Part shown: in pieces, positions 1 through 5,399 of the stretch
How the letters are laid out: each line of letters starts with the position of its first letter
How positions within the stretch are numbered: position 1 is the first letter of the stretch
From: Candidatus Bathyarchaeota archaeon
GTDB taxonomy: Archaea > Thermoproteota > Bathyarchaeia > TCS64
Length of the DNA stretch: 7,522 bases
Direction: 5' to 3'
NCBI GenBank assembly: GCA_020697635.1
Contig: JAEHCT010000057.1
Coordinates: 1-7,522 of the forward strand
Notes under the pieces: generated by a model
The model's input: only the letters and a program-made list of their open reading frames with translations
The model's database searches: none
Told to the model about the DNA's origin: nothing
Position numbers and translations under genes: made by a program

Positions 1-1
1 C

Positions 2-436
2 TGTATGTGGCCTGAGGCGTCGCGGATACGGGTCTTCATGCCTTTCCCTGGGCTTGAGGTGCCTCACCTCTGCGCCCAGTGTCAGGACTACCCATGTGTG
101 AACGCGTGCCCAGTCGAGGCGCTCAGCACGGACCCCAACTATGGGGCGGTGATCGTTGACAGGGAGAAGTGCATCAGCTGCGGCGCCTGCATCAAGGCGT
201 GCCCCGGCACGGTGCCCTATCTGCACCCGGAGGACGGCAAGACGACCATCTGCGACCTCTGCGGCGGCGAGCCTAAATGCGTGGAGGTCTGCATGGAGGC
301 TGGCTACAATGCACTGACGATTGTGAACGAGGGGCCCAGCGTCCACAGGAAGCTCTACAGCAGGAACCCCGTGGACACCGCCAGGGACCTGGCGGTGAAG
401 CTCTTCGGCGAGAAGGGCGAGGAGGTAATAGAATGA
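2..436 (+). CDS. Four-cluster [4Fe-4S] electron-transfer subunit, copy 1 (5' end missing)
   Basis: This is the small electron-transfer partner of the AOR-family enzyme that follows it. The window opens inside the gene: the first whole codon (2-4) aligns with residue 31 of copy 2, so about 30 residues and the first cluster motif lie outside. The ATG at 5 is an internal Met, not the start; by the spacing of copy 2 the true start would be about 88 bases left of the window. Three cysteine groups are visible: C-x2-C-x4-C-x3-C, C-x2-C-x2-C-x3-C and C-x2-C-x5-C-x3-C, the last after a CDLCGG stretch. By hand count it differs from copy 2 at about 12 of 143 residues. The codon at 2-4 is TGT (Cys) where both other copies have TGG (Trp), which could be real or an end-of-sequence error. 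No signal peptide can be assessed. Its stop overlaps the next start (ATGA). Confidence 0.93.
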   Translation, partial: CMWPEASRIRVFMPFPGLEVPHLCAQCQDYPCVNACPVEALSTDPNYGAVIVDREKCISCGACIKACPGTVPYLHPEDGKTTICDLCGGEPKCVEVCMEAGYNALTIVNEGPSVHRKLYSRNPVDTARDLAVKLFGEKGEEVIE

Positions 437-485
437 CGCCGGGCGGGTACGCGGGCAAGTGGCTCGACGTGGACCTCAGCAAGGA
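404..485 (+). repeat. DNA block nearly identical to 2923-3004
   Basis: This 82-base block spans the end of Fe-S copy 1 and the start of AOR copy 1. It matches 2923-3004 with three mismatches (all within 438-447), including exact runs of 34 and 38 bases. The match includes synonymous positions, while copy 3 differs at many of these sites. Another exact run of 36 bases is 138-173 against 2657-2692. Confidence 0.85.
421..426 (+). promoter_or_regulatory. Shine-Dalgarno for AOR copy 1
   Basis: GGAGGT lies inside the end of the small-subunit gene, 6 bases before the ATG at 433. It supports that start over upstream in-frame ones and, with the ATGA overlap, indicates coupled translation of the two subunits. 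Confidence 0.8.
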
Positions 486-2301
486 AGAGATAGAGGAGTT
501 CTCTTTCCCCGACGAGACCCTTGAACAGTACTTCGGCGGCAGGGGCGTCGCCACCAAGATCCTCTGGGACCGTGTGGGCAGGAGGTGGAGCGACCTCGAC
601 GCCCTGGCCCCGGAGAACCCCCTCATATTCGCGACGGGGCCCATGACCTGCTATTATCCGGGTGCACGGATCTGCGTCAGCGGCAAGAGCCCCGTCAGCA
701 ACGGAGTCGTCGGGTCCACCGCCGCGACAGAGTTCGCCGTCGATATAAGGACGGCCGGGTACGACGGAGTCGTGTTCACGGGTAAGGCGGAGAAGCCGGT
801 GTACCTCCTCGTGACCGACGAGGGCGCCGAGCTCGTGGACGCCAGCCACCTCTGGGGCTTGAACGGCGAGAAGACCCTGATAAAGCTCAACAAGGAAGTC
901 CGTGAGACTCTCAAGAAGAGGAAGCCCGACGTGGGCCTCTGGAAGGAGCCCGGCACCATGTACATCGGCCCGGCGGGCGAGAACATGGTGAGACACGCCG
1001 CAGTCATGGCGAAGATCTGTCACGCCGCCGGGTACGGCGGCTACGGCAGCGTCATGGGTAGCAAGAACCTGAAGGCTGTGGTGGCCAAGGGCCGGGGCAG
1101 GCTCCCCGCGGTCAACGCACCGGAGTCTGTGTACCTCCTATGGAGGAAGGCCCATCGCGACTGCATGACCAACACCACGTTCAGGCGGTGGGGCACAGGC
1201 CACCTCGGCTACGGCTGTGGCGCGGACACCAGCAGCGAGCCAGTCAGGAACTGGCAGGAGGAGTGGCACGACGAGAAGACCATGGGTGTACCCCACTACA
1301 TGGACAGGTACTGGGTCAAGGTCAAGTGGAGCGACTTCAACTGCACCACCAACTGCATGAAGGTAAGCTGCATCAAGGCCGGGCGCTGGAAGGGAGACAT
1401 AACAGACGTCCCCGACTACGAGCTCCAGGCCTACTGCGGCACGAACCTGGGCATCTTCGACCCGGGCGACAACATCCACATAAGCACCCTCATGGACAAG
1501 CTGGGCCACAGCGGCATCAACTGCCCCAACACCATGGGCTACGCCGCGGAGCTCTACCAGCGCGGCATCCTCACGGAGAACGACATAGGCTTTAAACTGG
1601 AGTGGGGGGACACGGAGGCATTCGACAGGCTCGCCCACATGATGGCTTACCGGGAGGGCATAGGCGACGTACTCGCGGAGGGCACCTACAGGGCGGCCCT
1701 AAAGATAGCCCACATGAAGGGCCTCAAACCCGACGAGCTCCTCAAATATGCTGTGCACGTCAAGGGCATAGAGATAGGCGCCCACGGCACCCGCAGCGAC
1801 AAGGACTACACCCAAGACATGTGCTACGCCGCCAGCGTCCAGGGAGGCGACCACACCAGCACCGTCACAGACGGCTACAGTGACATGAGCGGCGCGGTGT
1901 TCCAGGACTCAGCCGTGTTCTGCATGTTCACGGCGAGCCCCAGCCAGGAGCTGATCTTCGACTTCGCGAAGGCCGTTACGGGGTTCCCGATAACCGTCGA
2001 CAGCTGGAGACGGGTGAACGGGCCGAGGATAGTAACGCTACAGAAGGCGTTGCTTCTGATGGGCGGCCCAGACGTCACCTGGGAGCCCGTGAAGGACGAC
2101 GACAACCCGCCCCGGTTCTACGAGCCCCTGCCCACCGGCCCATACAAGGGAATGGTGACCGACAGGGAGCGGGTGGACATCAGGACACAGGCCTACTTCG
2201 AGACCCTTGGCTGGGACGAGAGAGGCATCCCTAAGAAGGAGACCCTCGACAGGCTCGGGCTGTCCGACGTAGATCCGTTGATGGAGAAATTCCGTCAGTA
2301 A
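433..2301 (+). CDS. AOR-family tungsten oxidoreductase large subunit, copy 1
   Basis: This 622-residue protein is an aldehyde:ferredoxin oxidoreductase family enzyme, of usual family length (about 600-650). The N-terminal domain opens with GYAGKWLDVDLS and carries EQYFGGRG (31-38), TGPMT (68-72) and AGYDG (108-112), typical of the pterin-binding domain. Cluster cysteines are C304, C308, C313 and C497. E330 (in PDYE) lies 25 residues before D355, the same spacing as Glu313 to Asp338 in Pyrococcus furiosus AOR as I recall it, and D492-x4-C497 matches Asp489-x4-Cys494. H474 in GGDHT is a candidate catalytic His. The C-terminus has the family's GWDERGIPKKETL. The ATG at 433 is chosen because it follows GGAGGT (421-426) by 6 bases, overlaps the upstream stop, and copies 2 and 3 start at the same place. 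It has five cysteines the other copies lack (73, 244, 262, 364, 464), and its last 15 residues differ from theirs. The substrate cannot be read from sequence; W rather than Mo is assumed from the family. Confidence 0.95.
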   Translation: MTPGGYAGKWLDVDLSKEEIEEFSFPDETLEQYFGGRGVATKILWDRVGRRWSDLDALAPENPLIFATGPMTCYYPGARICVSGKSPVSNGVVGSTAATEFAVDIRTAGYDGVVFTGKAEKPVYLLVTDEGAELVDASHLWGLNGEKTLIKLNKEVRETLKKRKPDVGLWKEPGTMYIGPAGENMVRHAAVMAKICHAAGYGGYGSVMGSKNLKAVVAKGRGRLPAVNAPESVYLLWRKAHRDCMTNTTFRRWGTGHLGYGCGADTSSEPVRNWQEEWHDEKTMGVPHYMDRYWVKVKWSDFNCTTNCMKVSCIKAGRWKGDITDVPDYELQAYCGTNLGIFDPGDNIHISTLMDKLGHSGINCPNTMGYAAELYQRGILTENDIGFKLEWGDTEAFDRLAHMMAYREGIGDVLAEGTYRAALKIAHMKGLKPDELLKYAVHVKGIEIGAHGTRSDKDYTQDMCYAASVQGGDHTSTVTDGYSDMSGAVFQDSAVFCMFTASPSQELIFDFAKAVTGFPITVDSWRRVNGPRIVTLQKALLLMGGPDVTWEPVKDDDNPPRFYEPLPTGPYKGMVTDRERVDIRTQAYFETLGWDERGIPKKETLDRLGLSDVDPLMEKFRQ

Positions 2302-2320
2302 CCTTTTTTCTTCTTTTTTC
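2302..2320 (+). terminator. T-run archaeal-type terminator after module 1
   Basis: Directly after the TAA stop are two runs of six T (2304-2309 and 2314-2319) separated by CTTC. I see no GC-rich hairpin before them, which fits archaeal intrinsic termination on poly-T rather than a bacterial terminator. Confidence 0.7.
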
Positions 2321-2370
2321 ACCATCAAAATCGATGTGCATATTAATGCAATTCGAAATCTGGTCAATAT

Positions 2371-2390
2371 TTACGAATCTTTTTATGCAA
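2371..2390 (+). promoter_or_regulatory. TATA-box promoter for module 2
   Basis: The gap 2302-2430 is far richer in A+T than the genes. It contains a TATA-like TTTTTATG at 2380-2387, preceded by CGAAT (2374-2378) where a BRE would sit. Initiation about 25 bases beyond the box centre would fall near 2409-2412, giving a leader of about 20 bases that includes the Shine-Dalgarno at 2420. A second AT-rich stretch near 2339-2350 is a weaker alternative. No clear operator repeat was seen. Confidence 0.5.
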
Positions 2391-2419
2391 TACCATAGAC
2401 CCAATATGTATACACTTCT

Positions 2420-2425
2420 GGTGAT
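2420..2425 (+). promoter_or_regulatory. Shine-Dalgarno for Fe-S protein copy 2
   Basis: GGTGAT matches part of the GGAGGTGATC complement of the archaeal 16S rRNA 3' end and sits 5 bases before the ATG at 2431. It fixes that start and shows this mRNA is probably not leaderless. Confidence 0.6.
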
Positions 2426-2430
2426 AAAAA

Positions 2431-2955
2431 ATGGTTAAACCGTTATGGATTGCACGGGACCCCTCAGCCTGCTCAGGGTGCAGGCGCTGCGAGCTTGCTT
2501 GTAGCATGCACCACGAGGGCTGGATGTGGCCCGAGGCTTCAAGGATACGAGTCTTCATGCCCTTCCCCGGGCTTGAGGTTCCTCACCTCTGCTCCCAGTG
2601 CCAGGACTATCCGTGTGTGGAGGCGTGCCCCGTCGAAGCCCTGTCCACCGATCCCGACTATGGGGCGGTGATCGTTGACAGGGAGAAGTGCACAAGCTGC
2701 GGCGCCTGCATCAGGGCGTGCCCCGGCACGGTGCCCTACCTGCACCCCGGCGACGACAAGGCGACCATCTGCGACCTCTGCGGCGGCGAACCCGAGTGCG
2801 TCGAGGTCTGCACAGAGGCGGGGTACAACGCCCTCACCATAGTCAACGAGGGCCCCAGCGTCCACAGGAAGCTGTACAGCAGGAACCCCGTGGACACGGC
2901 CCGCGACCTGGCGGTGAACATGTTCGGCGAGAAGGGCGAGGAGGTAATAGAATGA
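2431..2955 (+). CDS. Four-cluster [4Fe-4S] electron-transfer subunit, copy 2
   Basis: This 174-residue protein should carry electrons from the tungsten site of the AOR subunit encoded next to it. It has exactly 16 cysteines in four groups: C14/17/20/24, C54/57/62/66, C87/90/93/97 and C114/117/123/127, enough for four [4Fe-4S] clusters. That pattern is shared by the DmsB/HycB-like family, by the small subunit of WOR5 enzymes and by AorA of Aromatoleum. The stretch between groups one and two (SRIRV, then PHLC) is typical of AOR-associated members. No signal peptide or membrane segment is present, so it acts in the cytoplasm. After the last cluster comes a tail of about 47 residues ending FGEKGEEVIE, nearly the same in all copies and possibly a docking surface for the large subunit (inference). 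It begins module 2 behind its own promoter, and its TGA overlaps the next ATG. Confidence 0.95.
   Translation: MVKPLWIARDPSACSGCRRCELACSMHHEGWMWPEASRIRVFMPFPGLEVPHLCSQCQDYPCVEACPVEALSTDPDYGAVIVDREKCTSCGACIRACPGTVPYLHPGDDKATICDLCGGEPECVEVCTEAGYNALTIVNEGPSVHRKLYSRNPVDTARDLAVNMFGEKGEEVIE
2940..2945 (+). promoter_or_regulatory. Shine-Dalgarno for AOR copy 2
   Basis: GGAGGT lies in the end of the small-subunit gene, 6 bases before the ATG at 2952, in the same position as in module 1. It supports that start and translational coupling. Confidence 0.8.
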
Positions 2956-4820
2956 CACCCGGCGGATACGCGGGCAAGTGGCTCGACGTGGACCTCAGCA
3001 AGGACAAGATCAGGGAAGTCGAGTACGGCGATAAGGTGCTCGAACAGTACCTCGGGGGCCGCGGCCTCGCAGCCAAGGTCCTCTGGGACAAGGTGGGCGA
3101 CAAGTACCCTGAGCTCGACCCCCTCGACCCCAAGAGCCCGCTGATGGTGTACACGGGCCCCATGACGGGCATCTACCCTGGCTCAAGGATATGCGTCAGC
3201 GGCAAGAGCCCGGTGAGTATGGGCACAGTCGGGTCAACGGCGGCCACCGAGTTCGCGAACGAGATCAAGGAGGCGGGCTACGACGGCGTCACCTTCACAG
3301 GCAAGGCCGACAGGCCGGTGTACCTGCTCGTCACGGACGACGGCGCCGAACTAATGGACGCAGGTCACCTTTGGGGGCTGGACGGCGAGAAGACCCTCAT
3401 CAAGCTCAACAAAGAGGTAACAGCCGAGCTCACGAAGCGGAAGCCCAACGTGGGTCTCTGGAAGGACCCGGGCATGGTCTACATCGGCCCAGCCGGAGAG
3501 AACATGGTGCGGAACGCGGCGGTGATGGCGAAGATATGCCACGCCTGCGGCTACGGCGGCTACGGCGCCCTGATGGGGAGCAAGAACCTGAAGGCGGTGG
3601 TCGCTAAGGGACGTGGGCCCCTGCCTAAGGTGGACGCCCCCGAGGCGGCCAAGCTCCTCTGGCGGAGGACCCACCAGATACTCATTGGCAGGACCGCGAT
3701 GAGGCGCCAGGGCACGGGCTACGCGGGCTACAGCGTAGGCGCCGTGACCAGCTCGGAGCCCATAAGGAACTGGCAGGAGGAGTGGCACGACGAGAAGAGT
3801 TATGGCGGACCCATGTTCGAGCACAGGTACTGGGTCAAGAAGAAGTGGGCCGACTTCAACTGCACCACCAACTGTATGAAGATCAGCTGCATCAAGACGG
3901 GCAAGTGGAAGGGAGACATCACCGACATGCCTGACTACGAGCTCCAGGCGTACTGCGGAACCAACTTCGGCATCTACGACCCCGAGGCCAACATACACCT
4001 CAGCGCCCTCGCCGACCAGCTGGGCCACAGCGGCATAAACGGCCCCAACACGGCGGGCTTCGCGGTTGAGCTGCACCAGCGAGACATACTCAAGGACAGC
4101 GACTTCGGGTTCAAGCCCAAGTGGGGAGACCCGGACACCTTCGACAGGATAATGCGCATGATGGCCAACCGGGAGAAGATCGGCGACGTCCTCGCCGAGG
4201 GCACCTACAGGGCCGCCCTCAAGATCGCCGAGATGAAGGGCCTGAAGCCCGATGAGCTGCTCAAGTACGCGGTGCACGTCAAGGGCATCGAGATAGGAGC
4301 CCACGGCACTAGGAGCGACGCCGACTACACCCACGACATTAGCTACGCCGCCAACGTTCAGGGAGGCGACCACACCAGCACCAGCGTCGACGGCTACAAC
4401 GACATGAGCGGCGCCGTCTTCACAGACAGCGCCGTCTTCTGTAACTTCACCTACTACGGCGTACCGCAGAGCCTGGTCTTCGACTTCGCCAAAGCCATCA
4501 CGGGCTTCGACATAAACCTCCACAAGTGGAGGAGCGAGACCGGTCCCAGGATCGTCACCCTGCAGAGAGCCCTGCTGATGCTCGGCGGTCCCGACCTCAA
4601 GTGGACGCCTGTGAAGGACGACGACAACCCGCCCAGGTTCTACGAGCCTCTGCCCAGCGGCCCCTACAAGGGCAAGACGACGGACAGGAAGCTCGTGGAC
4701 GAGAAGCTCAAAGCCTACAACGAGACACTGGGGTGGGACGAGAGGGGCATCCCGACGAAGGAGACCCTTAAGAAGCTCGACCTAGGGTTCCTGGAGAAGA
4801 GCGTGTCCAAGCTACGCTAG
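2952..4820 (+). CDS. AOR-family tungsten oxidoreductase large subunit, copy 2
   Basis: This is a 622-residue AOR-family enzyme, colinear with copy 1. The start is the ATG in the ATGA overlap with the small-subunit gene; the open frame reaches further upstream only as a shadow of that gene. Cluster cysteines are C304, C308, C313 and C497. E330 is in PDYE, D355 in DQLGHSG, H474 in GGDHT, and D492 precedes C497 as in the family. The C-terminal GWDERGIPTKETL is present. It differs most from copies 1 and 3 around residues 21-30, 387-410 and 520-555 (for example KWRSETGPR where the others have SWRR-NGPR), and has a distinct FTYYGVPQS after the fourth cysteine. It has few extra cysteines (C81, C196, C199, C335). 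It is expected to be cytoplasmic and to pair with the Fe-S protein just upstream. The aldehyde substrate is unknown and may differ from the neighbours'. Confidence 0.95.
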   Translation: MTPGGYAGKWLDVDLSKDKIREVEYGDKVLEQYLGGRGLAAKVLWDKVGDKYPELDPLDPKSPLMVYTGPMTGIYPGSRICVSGKSPVSMGTVGSTAATEFANEIKEAGYDGVTFTGKADRPVYLLVTDDGAELMDAGHLWGLDGEKTLIKLNKEVTAELTKRKPNVGLWKDPGMVYIGPAGENMVRNAAVMAKICHACGYGGYGALMGSKNLKAVVAKGRGPLPKVDAPEAAKLLWRRTHQILIGRTAMRRQGTGYAGYSVGAVTSSEPIRNWQEEWHDEKSYGGPMFEHRYWVKKKWADFNCTTNCMKISCIKTGKWKGDITDMPDYELQAYCGTNFGIYDPEANIHLSALADQLGHSGINGPNTAGFAVELHQRDILKDSDFGFKPKWGDPDTFDRIMRMMANREKIGDVLAEGTYRAALKIAEMKGLKPDELLKYAVHVKGIEIGAHGTRSDADYTHDISYAANVQGGDHTSTSVDGYNDMSGAVFTDSAVFCNFTYYGVPQSLVFDFAKAITGFDINLHKWRSETGPRIVTLQRALLMLGGPDLKWTPVKDDDNPPRFYEPLPSGPYKGKTTDRKLVDEKLKAYNETLGWDERGIPTKETLKKLDLGFLEKSVSKLR

Positions 4821-4840
4821 GCTCCCCCCCTTTTCTTCTC
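4821..4840 (+). terminator. C/T-rich terminator after module 2
   Basis: After the TAG stop comes a run of seven C followed by TTTTCTTCTC, with no hairpin. The T-run is shorter than in the other two terminators, so some read-through into module 3 is plausible. Confidence 0.5.
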
Positions 4841-4860
4841 CAAAAGTTTCTTTGCGTAAT
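4841..4860 (+). promoter_or_regulatory. Possible leaderless promoter for module 3
   Basis: CAAAAG (4841-4846, BRE-like) followed by TTTCTTTG (4847-4854, weak TATA-like) is centred about 26 bases before the ATG at 4878. No Shine-Dalgarno precedes that ATG, so transcription may start at or next to the start codon. The box is a poor TATA match, and the module may instead be reached by read-through. Confidence 0.3.
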
Positions 4861-4877
4861 GTCTTCAAGATATTGTC

Positions 4878-5399
4878 ATGAGTTCTATCTGGATAGTGAG
4901 AGACTACGAGAACTGCTCGGGCTGCCGCAGATGCGAGCTGGCCTGCAGCATGCACCACGAGGGCTGGATGTGGCCCGAGGCTTCGCGTATACGCGTCTTC
5001 ATGCCCTTCCCGGGGGTGGAGGTTCCTCACCTCTGCGCCCAGTGCGACGACTACCCCTGCGTAGAGAGCTGCCCAGTGGAGGCGCTGTCAGTGGACGGCG
5101 GAACCACCGCGGTCATCGTGGATGAGGAGACTTGTATCGGCTGCGGTGCCTGCGCGAAGGCCTGCCCGGGTACCGTCCCCTATCTTCATCCACGGGACAG
5201 GAAAGCCACCATCTGTGACCTCTGCGGCGGCGACCCCGAGTGCGTTAAGGTGTGCCGCGAGGCCGGGTACAACGCGTTGAGGCTGGTCCACGAGGGGATG
5301 AGCGGACACCGTAAGCTGTTCGCCCGTAACCCTGTCGACGTAGCCAAGGACCTGGCGGTGAAGTTCTTCGGCGAGAAAGGCGAGGAGTTGATCGTGTGA
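4878..5399 (+). CDS. Four-cluster [4Fe-4S] electron-transfer subunit, copy 3
   Basis: This 173-residue protein is the electron-transfer partner of the third AOR subunit. All 16 cluster cysteines are kept: C13/16/19/23, C53/56/61/65, C86/89/92/96 and C113/116/122/126. It is the most divergent of the three small subunits, with changes concentrated between clusters two and three (DGGTTAVIVDEET in place of the DPDYG region) and in the tail (SGHRKLFARNPVDVAKDL). The ATG at 4878 is chosen because it aligns with the start of copy 2 (MSSIWIVRD against MVKPLWIARD). An ATG at 4859 is in another frame. There is no Shine-Dalgarno before it, unlike copy 2. No signal peptide or membrane segment is seen. 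Its TGA overlaps the GTG of the next gene. Confidence 0.95.
   Translation: MSSIWIVRDYENCSGCRRCELACSMHHEGWMWPEASRIRVFMPFPGVEVPHLCAQCDDYPCVESCPVEALSVDGGTTAVIVDEETCIGCGACAKACPGTVPYLHPRDRKATICDLCGGDPECVKVCREAGYNALRLVHEGMSGHRKLFARNPVDVAKDLAVKFFGEKGEELIV
5384..5393 (+). promoter_or_regulatory. Extended Shine-Dalgarno for AOR copy 3 (GTG start)
   Basis: GGAGTTGATC matches the archaeal anti-SD complement GGAGGTGATC at 9 of 10 positions, ending 2 bases before the GTG at 5396. A stronger match than in modules 1 and 2 could offset the weaker GTG start. It lies inside the small-subunit gene. Confidence 0.6.

Noticed and set aside
5..7. ATG at 5 as the true start of the first Fe-S gene
   Set aside because: It aligns with Met32 inside copy 2 and would leave the protein without its first cluster. 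The gene is cut by the window edge.
277..432. Upstream extension of the AOR copy 1 frame (and likewise 2688-2951 for copy 2)
   Set aside because: These are shadows of the Fe-S gene in another frame. The conserved GYAGK start, the SD and the ATGA/GTGA overlap all place the true starts at 433, 2952 and 5396.
433..2301. Class II benzoyl-CoA reductase BamB as the identity of the large subunits
   Set aside because: The AOR-like active-site Glu (E330) is retained at AOR spacing, and the tungsten-ligating Cys of BamB is not at the matching position in my recalled alignment. The cluster spacing also differs.
3351..4523. Long 390-residue open frame on the - strand opposite AOR copy 2
   Set aside because: It is antisense to a clearly conserved gene. 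Its Val/Ala/Leu-rich composition is what codon bias in GC-rich genes produces on the opposite strand, and similar open frames lie opposite copies 1 and 3.
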